From NCBI GenBank assembly GCA_900548875.1, contig URMA01000058.1, positions 1-18,974 on the forward strand: a stretch of DNA of 18,974 bases. Reading direction: 5' to 3'. The first letter of the stretch is position 1. Every line of letters starts with the position of its first letter. A program made the translations under genes and the position numbers. This DNA is from an uncultured Porphyromonadaceae bacterium. Lineage in GTDB: Bacteria; Bacteroidota; Bacteroidia; Bacteroidales; Muribaculaceae. Positions 7,057 through 14,155 of this stretch are shown here, piece by piece. The notes under the pieces were generated by a model that ran no database searches, was not told the DNA's origin, and saw only the letters and a program-made list of their open reading frames with translations.

Positions 7057-7722
7057 TTACTTTCCGCAAAACCGATACGCAACTCCTACGCTCAATGTAT
7101 GAGGACGCAACGCGACAACCCGCCGGTCAGCATCCACCAAACTTGACACGCTCACTTTATAGCCGGCATTCAACTGCAATCCGCAGGGAAATTCGTATCC
7201 GACAAGCACGGCAAAGCCGCTGTTCGAGTCTCTGAATATCGGATAACCGCTCGCCTCGTCGATTTTGTACATGTCCATTGTCTTGCCATTGTAGGTAATG
7301 GACGATTTAAAGCCGAATTCCGTAAACGGTCCCCCACCGACCGACCATCGTCCGCTTAAAGGAGCCAACTGAAAATGATAAAGAAAATACAACGGAATCT
7401 CACCCCCGAAATACACGTTGTGCCCACGGGTGGCATTCTGCTCTACGATGGAATTCTTATAATGAAGCAGAAAGTCGGCCTGAACGGAGAAATGGGGCGA
7501 AACCTGCAGATTCAGGAATCCGCCTGCCGACACGCCGGGCCGCATGCTCGTTTCCAACTTTTCCGAGCCTGTTTTAATAATCCATGACATATTGGCTTCC
7601 GCCTTCACACCGCACGAAATCTCAAGCCTCGACGTTCCGTCACCGGCATGAACAGTGCCGACCGGCAAAACAATGCCGGCCACCGCCACAAGCAAGGTGA
7701 AGAAAATGCGTTTGTGCGCCAT
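7057..7722 (-). CDS. Small outer membrane beta-barrel protein (PorT/OMP_b-brl type)
   Basis: The 221-residue product has a signal peptide MAHKRIFFTLLVAVAGIVLP...VHA. About eight alternating amphipathic strands follow (for example FGGEIPLYFLYHF, WSVGGGPFTEFGFK, FAVLVGYEFPCGLQLNAGYKV, TLSVGVAYRF). This is the pattern of the OMP_b-brl_2/PorT-like 8-stranded barrels common in Bacteroidota. An in-frame ATG at 7743 would add seven residues, but the promoter at 7752-7782 would place transcription start within a few bases of it. The ATG at 7722, preceded by a purine-rich AAAGAAAAGAAACGA, is therefore favoured. Function unknown. It is the first gene of a probable operon with the Omp85-like barrel and the acyltransferase. 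Confidence 0.8.
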   Translation of the reverse strand: MAHKRIFFTLLVAVAGIVLPVGTVHAGDGTSRLEISCGVKAEANMSWIIKTGSEKLETSMRPGVSAGGFLNLQVSPHFSVQADFLLHYKNSIVEQNATRGHNVYFGGEIPLYFLYHFQLAPLSGRWSVGGGPFTEFGFKSSITYNGKTMDMYKIDEASGYPIFRDSNSGFAVLVGYEFPCGLQLNAGYKVSVSSLVDADRRVVALRPHTLSVGVAYRFCGK

Positions 7723-7751
7723 TCGTTTCTTTTCTTTCATCATTCAGTCAA

Positions 7752-7782
7752 CAAAATTACAAACATTATCAATAAGTTGCAA
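7752..7782 (-). promoter_or_regulatory. Promoter of the three-gene envelope operon
   Basis: On the minus strand TTG (7780-7782), 20 bp, TAATTTTG (7752-7759): an exact -7 box with a good -33 core. The predicted start near 7745 sets the first usable start codon of the barrel gene at 7722. Confidence 0.6.
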
Positions 7783-7851
7783 CCACATCCTCCCACAGCC
7801 TCTATAAAAAGCGACATAAGGAACAATCGGCGGGAAAGAATCGCCTCCACA

Positions 7852-9408
7852 CTACAACGAACCGTCGGGATAGGCAATCACCTCTCCGGTGGCTTTCAGC
7901 GAAGGACGCTGCGCATGACAGCGTTTCAGCTCGGCGGTCAGCCGTGCAGCCAACTGCGTCACCTTTTCCGGCTCGCGGTCGGCAAGATTGTTCTGCTCGC
8001 CAATGTCTTCACGGATGTTATAAAGACGCAGTTCACGGGTTTCCCAGAAATATATCAGATGATAGTCGCCTTCGATGATGGCGGAATAAGCCCCATAACC
8101 TTCATTGCGGTCCTGGGTTTCGCCCCACAGATTCGGGAAATGCCAAACAAGCGCACGACTGCGGCGCAGTTCCGGATTTTTCAGCACGTCAACGAAACTG
8201 ATGCCGTCGACGGTCTGTAGCGTGTGATAGTCCCTCACGCCCGCCATTTCCAGTATTGTCGGGAAAAAGTCCTCAATAATCACCGGCTGGTCGCACTCGG
8301 TTCCGCCGTCGGTCACGCCTTTCCAATAGACCATCATAGGTTCGCGCACACCGCCCAGGTAGGCCGACCCCTTGCCGGCACGTGCCGGATAATTCTGGTC
8401 GCGGTTCTGACGGCCCTGACGGCTGGCTCCACGGCCCTGACCGCCATTGTCCGACATGAAAAGCACAATCGTGTTTGCAGCCACCTCCGGACGGGCTTCC
8501 AGGAAATCAAGGATGTCGCCCAAACTCTTGTCCATACCCTCCACCAAAGCCGCATAGCGCGCTTCCTTTTCGTTCAGCGGCTCGCCGAGCTGACGGTCGG
8601 GCACATTCCTATATTTTGGCGTAAAGCGTTCGTCGGAATCATAAGGCGCATGCACGGCATAGTGCGACATATACAGATAGAACGGCCGGCCTTCGGAAAT
8701 GGGTTTACTGATAGCGTCGAGCGCTTCCAACGTAAGCGCTTCCGTGAGAAAAATGTCCTTTCCGTAGTATTTGTCCAGTCCCTCGACAGCAAACCGGGTT
8801 CCTTCGCCAAAATTTTTCATTCCCAAATAACTGCCCGGACCTCCGTTGGCTGCTCCGGCAATATTCACGTCGAAACCCATATTCAACGGATTCTCTCCGG
8901 GTGTTGTCCGGGCTCCGAAATGGGCCTTTCCGCAATGGACGGTATAGTAGCCGCTGCCTCGAAGCAGTTGGGGCAATGTCGTTGCCGGCGTCGTGTTGCG
9001 GGTATTGTGCTCCGAGCGGACCGTATCGGGCTGTATGCCGTTAAACCTCCAGTCGGGCCCCTGAAGAGTCTGACTTTTCGCGTCTGTCGGACTGCCATAT
9101 TCCAGTGTCCAGTTGGTAACACGGTGTCGGGCGGCATTCATGCCCGTCATCAGGCTGCACCGTGTCGGCGACGATATGGCACAGGCATAGGCCTGCGTGA
9201 ATTTCACGCCCATTTTCGCCAGACGTTCCATGTTAGGCGTATGGAAACGCTGGTTGAGAGCAGTGGGTTCATCGTTATAGAAGGGTACGGAAGTGTCCTG
9301 CCAGCCCATATCATCCACAAGAAACATGATTATGTTGGGCCGTGTCTGAGCGGCAACGGCCAATCCAGCCGCAAGAAACAGTTTTGTAGTCAGGTTTGAT
9401 GTTTTCAT
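7852..9408 (-). CDS. Sulfatase (arylsulfatase family, Ser-type, exported)
   Basis: The 518-residue product has a signal peptide (residues 1-21) and a full S1-family alkaline-phosphatase fold. PNIIMFLVDDMGW supplies metal ligands D32 and D33. The sulfatase signature SSPTRCSLMTG (79-89) has Ser79 as the residue to be oxidised to formylglycine. Further catalytic residues fit at K161/H163 (GKAHFG), H253 (HYAVHAP), D320/N321 (MSDNGG) and K346 (AGKGSAYLGG). It would remove sulfate esters from glycans or small molecules in the periplasm. Because the modified residue is Ser, activation should need an anSME-type radical-SAM maturase, not seen in this window. There is no SusC/SusD pair beside it, so the substrate is open. 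It lies just 35 bp downstream of the restriction enzyme gene in the same direction. Confidence 0.93.
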   Translation of the reverse strand: MKTSNLTTKLFLAAGLAVAAQTRPNIIMFLVDDMGWQDTSVPFYNDEPTALNQRFHTPNMERLAKMGVKFTQAYACAISSPTRCSLMTGMNAARHRVTNWTLEYGSPTDAKSQTLQGPDWRFNGIQPDTVRSEHNTRNTTPATTLPQLLRGSGYYTVHCGKAHFGARTTPGENPLNMGFDVNIAGAANGGPGSYLGMKNFGEGTRFAVEGLDKYYGKDIFLTEALTLEALDAISKPISEGRPFYLYMSHYAVHAPYDSDERFTPKYRNVPDRQLGEPLNEKEARYAALVEGMDKSLGDILDFLEARPEVAANTIVLFMSDNGGQGRGASRQGRQNRDQNYPARAGKGSAYLGGVREPMMVYWKGVTDGGTECDQPVIIEDFFPTILEMAGVRDYHTLQTVDGISFVDVLKNPELRRSRALVWHFPNLWGETQDRNEGYGAYSAIIEGDYHLIYFWETRELRLYNIREDIGEQNNLADREPEKVTQLAARLTAELKRCHAQRPSLKATGEVIAYPDGSL

Positions 9409-9443
9409 TGATACATTATTTTATCAAACAATTATAACATTTA
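9409..9443 (-). other. 35-bp junction between endonuclease and sulfatase genes; no terminator seen
   Basis: Very AT-rich. No hairpin plus T-run is visible after the endonuclease stop, and no exact TAnnTTTG box precedes the sulfatase ATG; the nearest TTTG has TA four bases away (TAATTGTTTG). This is the left edge of the AT-rich restriction-modification cassette. The sulfatase may be read from the cassette promoter. Confidence 0.4.
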
Positions 9444-10628
9444 TCAATATACAAAAGTGTTCTTCTGTTTATCCTTAACCATTCTGATAAATGAAGATAA
9501 TGTTTCTATTTCAGACTGAAATTCTTTATCAAATGAAGTCAAATAAGGAGCAGGAACAACCAATGTTAAATGTTCATGCTTCATTTCGCGCAATTGATTT
9601 TTAGAAATACCTTGTTGCAAGGTAAACAAATATTTATCTTTTATTCGATCTGCCTCGTTTAAGACTTGTCTCCAACGATCTTTACACGTCGTTTTTGCAC
9701 CTAAAAAGACCAAATTCTCAACAGGGAACAATAGATTATGATATGCCTTCCCATTTGGGAACAAGAAATCCGGCTTTTTGTTATCTTCTGTAACTACCTG
9801 TTCTTCAAATTCTAACCGAGAGGCTGAAAAAATAGTTGCAAGATGATGTTCTAATGATTTCCCGGCACGAGACTTTCGTCGATTAAGAATCGCATTTGCG
9901 AATGTTATCAATTCTTGACAGTTCGAGAAAGAAGAGCCATATACCGGAGCATATATTTTTTCTTCAAAACCACGGAATAACAAATATTCAGTATCTATCC
10001 ATTTCAAAAGACACTCATCAGGTGAATTACATATTCTCTCATTATTTATATTGTAAACATTATTATAAACATTTCGCGCAAGTTGAGCCATCAAATTGGT
10101 TTCTGGAAAATCTGCATAAAGCTCGATAAGTTCTTTAATGCCTAAATCCAAATCATTCTTTTGTCTATGTTCTTGTGATACATTAATCAATTGATTAGTC
10201 ATATCAGGAGAAAGATTAAAAAATGAAAAGAAATCATCTATATCCTGATCTGTATGTAAAACGAAACCATAATAATATGTATCACTATGCTGTGCGATAA
10301 TCAATAAATCCCCCACATTATCTTCTTCAAAAAATGGAAAAGATCTACCAAAACGAGTAATACGATACTCATTACGAGTTCCTTGACCATAATAAATAAA
10401 ACGGCTATCTGTTTCAAAATCATCTTGCCACTTTACTCGTACTAATTTATCTCTATTTTCACCCTTTATACATTCTGTTTCAAACAAAAGGGGTGCAGCA
10501 CACTTTGGAATATAAAAACCTGACTGATGAGAACCAGTCTTACCAATATCGTTAGCTGTAATAAAACGACAAAATGCATGTTTAGCCTCTTGCACTTTCT
10601 CTATTGCTACATTTAAAAGTTCACTCAT
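9444..10628 (-). CDS. Type II restriction endonuclease, EcoRII-like (predicted CCWGG)
   Basis: The 394-residue product is close in length to EcoRII (about 404). The N-terminal half (SHQSGFYIPKCAAPLLFE, residues 33-50, and the FIYYGQGTRNEYRIT region) resembles the EcoRII effector DNA-binding domain. The C-terminal half is a PD-(D/E)xK nuclease: SLEHHLATIF (E260), KPDF (D287), AYH (Y296) and GAKTTCKDRWRQVLNEADRI (K312). D287, Y296 and K312 sit at a constant offset of 12 from what I recall as EcoRII Asp299, Tyr308 and Lys324. Type IIE enzymes of this kind need two sites, one as allosteric effector. The gene follows the methyltransferase by 18 bp in one operon, and codons are AT-rich like its partner and unlike the flanks. 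Specificity is inferred from both proteins. Confidence 0.92.
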   Translation of the reverse strand: MSELLNVAIEKVQEAKHAFCRFITANDIGKTGSHQSGFYIPKCAAPLLFETECIKGENRDKLVRVKWQDDFETDSRFIYYGQGTRNEYRITRFGRSFPFFEEDNVGDLLIIAQHSDTYYYGFVLHTDQDIDDFFSFFNLSPDMTNQLINVSQEHRQKNDLDLGIKELIELYADFPETNLMAQLARNVYNNVYNINNERICNSPDECLLKWIDTEYLLFRGFEEKIYAPVYGSSFSNCQELITFANAILNRRKSRAGKSLEHHLATIFSASRLEFEEQVVTEDNKKPDFLFPNGKAYHNLLFPVENLVFLGAKTTCKDRWRQVLNEADRIKDKYLFTLQQGISKNQLREMKHEHLTLVVPAPYLTSFDKEFQSEIETLSSFIRMVKDKQKNTFVY

Positions 10629-10646
10629 ACCAATTATTTAAGGTTA

Positions 10647-11933
10647 CTACATTGATTTTACTATCTGCTCTGCAACTGCAGTAATCAAAGGGACAACAAC
10701 AGAATTACCACACTGTCTATACGCTTGAACATCAGATACTTGATCCAGCCTATATATATCAGGGTATCCCATTAATCGTGCACATTCACGAGGAGACAAT
10801 CGCCGAGGGTTTTTTCCATCAACTTGTGGAATTAAAATCTCCGAACCATCTTTATAATAACGAGCACTAAGCGTTCGGGACACACCATTTAAGTCTACCA
10901 AACCAAAACCAAAACCATTTCCTTTTGCTTTATGCTTTTCCGCATAATTTTGCAAATACGACCAAAGTTTATCACTTAAAGTATACTTTTCATCGACAAA
11001 TGGATCTAATATATCTTTTATTGCATGTGATTCATTTTTATGGTCGGGAAAATTAAAATGCTCTTGACCTTGATAAACATCACGATTAAATCCTACGATT
11101 ATAATACGTTCACGATGCTGTGGCACATAATACTGTCCATCTAACACTCTATAATGCAGAGTGTAACGAAGCTCTTCTAATGTTCCTTTTATAATTTTAA
11201 AAGTATTACCTTTATCATGTGAAATTAAATTTTTCACATTCTCTAAAAAAAAGACCTTAGGCCTATGACGACTAATAATATCCGCAACATCAAAAAAAAG
11301 TGTTCCCTGTGTTTTATCTTTAAATCCCGTTTCTCGCCCAAGACTTTTCTTTTTAGAAACACCTGCAATAGAAAAAGGTTGACAAGGGAAACCTGCACAA
11401 AGCACATCAAACTTTTGAGGTATATAACTTTTAGTTTCTTCCGTTGTTATATCACCAAATGGCATTTCTCCAAAATTTGCAAAATATGTTTTTTGCGCAT
11501 ATTTATTCCATTCTGAAGAAAACACACATTTTCCGCCATAAGCTTGTAGAGCTAAACGAAATCCTCCCATCCCCGCAAACAAATCAATAAAAGTAAATTT
11601 TGGATTATCTGGAGAAGAAAAAGGGACATTAAAAAAATCCGAAAACAAATCTTCCGATTGTTGTTTTTTTACAATTTCAATTAAACAATCATCAGTTATC
11701 TCGTCTTTATTATATATTTTTTTTCGTAATAAAAACTCTCGAAATGCACATTGTATACATTCCATGTTTTCAGTGCTCCAACTCAAATCTCGATTATGAA
11801 AATATTGGCTTAACACCGCAAGTCGAACATTCCAATCTGTCACATTACATTTTGGCATGTTTGCTTGTGTCATCTTCTCACCTGAAAAGTTTATTAATTC
11901 TATATTTGGGGCTGCCGATATTCCTTTTTTCAT
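10647..11933 (-). CDS. DNA (cytosine-5) methyltransferase, Dcm/M.EcoRII-like (predicted CCWGG)
   Basis: The 428-residue product has all core m5C motifs in order: I FIDLFAGMGGFRLAL (115-129), IV GFPCQPFS with catalytic Cys184, VI ENVKNL (231-236), VIII QHRERI (272-277), IX RRLSPRECARLMGYPD and X QCGNSVVVPL. The target-recognition region (YTLSDKLWSYLQNYAEKHKA, then GNGFGFGLV and SRTLSARYYKDGSEILI) strongly recalls Dcm and M.EcoRII, which methylate the inner C of CCWGG. It has an N-terminal extension of about 110 residues, as Dcm does. It is transcribed before the nuclease, so protection precedes cutting. No controller protein or vsr gene is seen. The start at 11933 is compatible with the promoter; an internal ATG at 11873 has the better Shine-Dalgarno. 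Confidence 0.95.
   Translation of the reverse strand: MKKGISAAPNIELINFSGEKMTQANMPKCNVTDWNVRLAVLSQYFHNRDLSWSTENMECIQCAFREFLLRKKIYNKDEITDDCLIEIVKKQQSEDLFSDFFNVPFSSPDNPKFTFIDLFAGMGGFRLALQAYGGKCVFSSEWNKYAQKTYFANFGEMPFGDITTEETKSYIPQKFDVLCAGFPCQPFSIAGVSKKKSLGRETGFKDKTQGTLFFDVADIISRHRPKVFFLENVKNLISHDKGNTFKIIKGTLEELRYTLHYRVLDGQYYVPQHRERIIIVGFNRDVYQGQEHFNFPDHKNESHAIKDILDPFVDEKYTLSDKLWSYLQNYAEKHKAKGNGFGFGLVDLNGVSRTLSARYYKDGSEILIPQVDGKNPRRLSPRECARLMGYPDIYRLDQVSDVQAYRQCGNSVVVPLITAVAEQIVKSM
11873..11883 (-). promoter_or_regulatory. Shine-Dalgarno (AGGTGAG) before internal Met21 of the methyltransferase
   Basis: On the minus strand AGGTGAG (11877-11883) lies three bases before an in-frame ATG at 11873-11871. 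The upstream ATG at 11933 has only an AT-rich leader. The 20-residue shorter form would keep every catalytic motif. Which start is used, or whether both are, cannot be decided by eye. Confidence 0.35.
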
Positions 11934-11957
11934 TCAAATCTTGATTCTTTTATAGCA

Positions 11958-11989
11958 CAAAAATAGCATTTTTTATCGAAAATAACGAA
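11958..11989 (-). promoter_or_regulatory. Promoter of the restriction-modification operon
   Basis: On the minus strand TTCG (11986-11989), 20 bp, TATTTTTG (11958-11965): an exact -7 box and a one-mismatch -33. Transcription would start near 11951, leaving about 18 nt before the ATG at 11933. Confidence 0.55.
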
Positions 11990-12068
11990 TCACCTAATTC
12001 TTACTAAAAGAAATCATCTAAATATGTTTTTCTTCTATTTATATTTTCACTTGCTATAAATAAGGAGT

Positions 12069-12107
12069 TAAAAAAAACGGAGCGGCATCAAATTGACACC
12101 GCTCCGT
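12069..12107 (-). terminator. Rho-independent terminator of the O-acetylhomoserine sulfhydrylase gene
   Basis: A 9-bp perfect stem ACGGAGCGG / CCGCTCCGT (12077-12085 and 12099-12107) with a 13-nt loop is followed on the minus strand by eight T residues. It lies 24 bp past the stop at 12132 and insulates the restriction-modification cassette from metY transcription. Confidence 0.88.
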
Positions 12108-12131
12108 CATTATTCGTTATGACAGATTTCA

Positions 12132-13415
12132 TCAAAGTTTAGCCAACGCCTGGTCGAGATCGGCAATAATGTCGTCCACATCCTCAATACCGACCGAAAG
12201 ACGAATCAAGTCGGGTGCAACGCCGGCTTCTATCAGCTGTTCGTCGGTAAGCTGACGGTGCGTGTGGCTGGCAGGATGAAGCACGCAGGTACGTGCATCG
12301 GCCACGTGCGTCACAATGCAGATGAAACGGAAGTTGTCCATCAGTTTGGCGGCATCCTCGCGCGTTCCTTTCACACCGAACGAAAGCACGCCGCACGAAC
12401 CGTTTGGCAAGTATTTCTGCGCCAGTGCATGATATTTGTCGTTTTCAAGTCCGCAGTAGCGTACCCATGCCACCTTCGGATGAGCCTGAAGATATTGTGC
12501 CACTTTCAGCGCATTCGCACAGTGCTGCTTCATGCGCAGATGGAGCGTTTCCAGCCCGATGTTCAACAAGAAAGCGTTTTGCGGAGACTGGATGGAGCCG
12601 AGGTCGCGCATCAGCTGGGCCGTAGCTTTTGTCAGATAAGCCAGCTTGCCGAACTTCTTCGTATAGGTCAATCCGTGATAGGAAGCATCCGGAGTCGTCA
12701 GGCCGGGGAATTTATCGGCATGCGCCTCCCAGTCAAATTTACCGCCGTCGACAATCACACCGCCCACGCAGAGGGCATGACCGTCCATATATTTCGTGGT
12801 GGAATGTACCACGATGTCAGCTCCCCATTCCAGCGGACGGCAATTGATAGGCGTAGCAAACGTATTGTCGACAATCAAAGGCACACCGTGGCTGTGGGCT
12901 ATGCGTGCAAACTTTTCAATGTCGAGCACGTTCATTCCCGGATTGGCAATCGTCTCTCCGAAAAGCAGTTTCGTGTTCGGACGGAAAGCCTTTGATATTT
13001 CTTCCTCCGAAGCGTCGGGGTCGACAAACGTACATTCAATGCCCAGTTTCTTCATCGTTACAGCGAAAAGATTGAAAGTTCCGCCGTAGATCGACGACGA
13101 GGATACAAGATGGTCGCCTGCCTCGCAAATATTGAACACGGCAAAGAAATTGGCTGCCTGTCCGGAAGAGGTAAGCATCGCGCCTGCACCACCCTCCAAT
13201 GCGGCAATTTTAGCGGCAACGGCATCGTTCGTAGGATTCTGAAGGCGCGAATAGAAATAGCCGGATTCTTCAAGGTCGAACAGACGTGCCATTTGCTCAG
13301 TTGTATCATACTTGAATGTTGTACTCTGATAGATAGGCAATACACGTGGCTCACCGTTCTTCGGCTGCCAGCCACCCTGTACGCAAATGGTCGCTTCTTT
13401 CAATTTTTTCTCCAT
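12132..13415 (-). CDS. metY: O-acetylhomoserine sulfhydrylase (PLP-dependent Cys/Met metabolism enzyme)
   Basis: The 427-residue product starts MEKKLKEATICVQGGW and is a canonical MetY: QSTTFKYDTTEQMARLF, YSRLQNPTNDAVAAKIAALEGG, SSGQAANFFAVFNI, VDNTFATP, the PLP lysine in VHSTTKYMDGH, the long NIGLETLHLRMKQH segment, and LIRLSVGIEDVDDIIADLDQAL at the end. It makes homocysteine (or cysteine) from the O-acetylated amino acid and sulfide, in the cytosol. The frame is open upstream to an ATG at 13472, but the consensus promoter at 13442-13473 puts transcription start near 13435. That excludes the long form, so the ATG at 13415 is the start. It is monocistronic, ended by the hairpin at 12069-12107. 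Confidence 0.95.
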   Translation of the reverse strand: MEKKLKEATICVQGGWQPKNGEPRVLPIYQSTTFKYDTTEQMARLFDLEESGYFYSRLQNPTNDAVAAKIAALEGGAGAMLTSSGQAANFFAVFNICEAGDHLVSSSSIYGGTFNLFAVTMKKLGIECTFVDPDASEEEISKAFRPNTKLLFGETIANPGMNVLDIEKFARIAHSHGVPLIVDNTFATPINCRPLEWGADIVVHSTTKYMDGHALCVGGVIVDGGKFDWEAHADKFPGLTTPDASYHGLTYTKKFGKLAYLTKATAQLMRDLGSIQSPQNAFLLNIGLETLHLRMKQHCANALKVAQYLQAHPKVAWVRYCGLENDKYHALAQKYLPNGSCGVLSFGVKGTREDAAKLMDNFRFICIVTHVADARTCVLHPASHTHRQLTDEQLIEAGVAPDLIRLSVGIEDVDDIIADLDQALAKL

Positions 13416-13441
13416 AAGATTGTATTTTTTAAAATATTCGT

Positions 13442-13473
13442 CAAAGATAATGCAAGGGGTGCGGATTGGCAAA
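13442..13473 (-). promoter_or_regulatory. Promoter of metY
   Basis: On the minus strand TTTG (13470-13473), 20 bp, TATCTTTG (13442-13449): both elements exact. The predicted start near 13435 gives a leader of about 20 nt to the ATG at 13415, and decides the metY start. Confidence 0.75.
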
Positions 13474-13604
13474 TTAAAACGAAGTTTTCAACGTTCAAAG
13501 ATTCCAAACCGCAACTTTTCTTACACAAAAACATAGCAGATTGTTCATGATTCAACAGGAATTAAATCAATTTTACATTTTCCGTTTCCGGCTTCCTTAC
13601 AAGT

Positions 13605-13678
13605 TTACGGGGAAAGGTGCGGTTTTTCCCGCAAAAAAGCATATCTTTGTTGCGGGACGGCATTTATTACGGGAAAAG
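13605..13678 (+). promoter_or_regulatory. Promoter with -7 box inside an inverted repeat and four TTRCGGG motifs
   Basis: The -7 box TATCTTTG (13642-13649) matches exactly; no TTTG is seen 19-21 bp upstream. It sits between perfect 8-bp arms TCCCGCAA (13627-13634) and TTGCGGGA (13650-13657). The same core recurs as TTACGGGGAAAGG (13605-13617), as TTTTTCCCGCAA (13623-13634, inverted), as TTGCGGGACGG (13650-13660) and as TTACGGGAAAAG (13667-13678). This looks like a cluster of regulator-binding sites over the promoter of the lipoprotein/CapA-NlpC pair. No cognate regulator is identified. Confidence 0.45.
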
Positions 13679-13738
13679 ACTGATATACCTGAAATTATCC
13701 GCCATTATTTACGAACTTACTATATGATTAACTCTGCA

Positions 13739-14155
13739 ATGAAGACCGCTTTCGCCCTGTTGGGCACACTGCTATTGCTGGCAGCCTGCAACGGCCAATC
13801 CGGACAAACGGCACAGCCCCCGGCTGCCACACTTACCGCCGATACGACAACACACGTGCAAATCCCCGAATGGATGCAAGGCACATGGTCAGGGAAATTT
13901 GATGTCGACACACAAAATTCCGACTATAAAATTCTTGTCACGCTTCTGATTGATGCTTCGGGAAAGGTGATTCAAACAAGTTCCGACAACAGTTCGCCCG
14001 TGGAAATGCTCATAGGCCAATGTACCGGCATCGACAGCCGTATCATGACCGTACAATTCAACGATGATACGGGAAACACCGAATACCTGCTCGACTACAA
14101 GAACAAACGCATAGCAATCGGCAACAACACCTGGCTCAACAAGAACGATGAATAG
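13739..14155 (+). CDS. Small lipoprotein of unknown function
   Basis: The 138-residue product has a type II signal peptide: MKTAFALLGTLLLLAAC, with Cys at residue 17 in an L-A-A-C lipobox. The mature part begins with a Gln/Ala/Pro/Thr-rich tether. It then shows a compact, strand-rich domain (IPEWMQGTWSGKFDVDTQNSD..., ILVTLLIDASGKVIQTS, MTVQFNDDTGNTEYLLDY) that could be a small barrel; I do not recognise the family. The frame is open back to 13541, but the earlier ATGs would bury the signal peptide behind about 66 residues and precede the predicted promoter. An ATG six codons upstream (13724) is a minor alternative. It overlaps the CapA-NlpC/P60 gene by 8 bp, so the two probably function together in the envelope. 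Confidence 0.75.
   Translation: MKTAFALLGTLLLLAACNGQSGQTAQPPAATLTADTTTHVQIPEWMQGTWSGKFDVDTQNSDYKILVTLLIDASGKVIQTSSDNSSPVEMLIGQCTGIDSRIMTVQFNDDTGNTEYLLDYKNKRIAIGNNTWLNKNDE

Noticed and set aside
8224..9399. Long plus-strand open frame of 391 codons opposite the sulfatase
   Set aside because: It is a shadow of a high-GC coding gene: no recognisable domains, Arg/His/Cys-rich translation, and the sulfatase on the other strand has complete catalytic motifs.
10226..12020. 15-bp exact direct repeat AAAAGAAATCATCTA at 10226-10240 and 12006-12020, as possible duplication ends
   Set aside because: One copy is inside the coding frame of the nuclease, similarity stops at once on both sides, and such a match is believable by chance in this AT-rich sequence.
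11982..12120. 9-bp inverted repeat ATAACGAAT / ATTCGTTAT as possible transposon-like ends of the restriction-modification cassette
   Set aside because: Both copies lie on the same side of the cassette, flanking the metY terminator, with no partner near 9420 and no target duplication seen.
13416..13472. Longer N-terminus of the O-acetylhomoserine sulfhydrylase (ATG at 13472)
   Set aside because: A full-consensus promoter at 13442-13473 places transcription start near 13435, downstream of that ATG, and the extra residues do not resemble the MetY N-terminus.
13541..13738. Longer N-terminus of the small lipoprotein gene (ATG at 13541)
   Set aside because: It would bury a clean lipoprotein signal peptide 66 residues in and would read through the predicted promoter and its inverted repeat.
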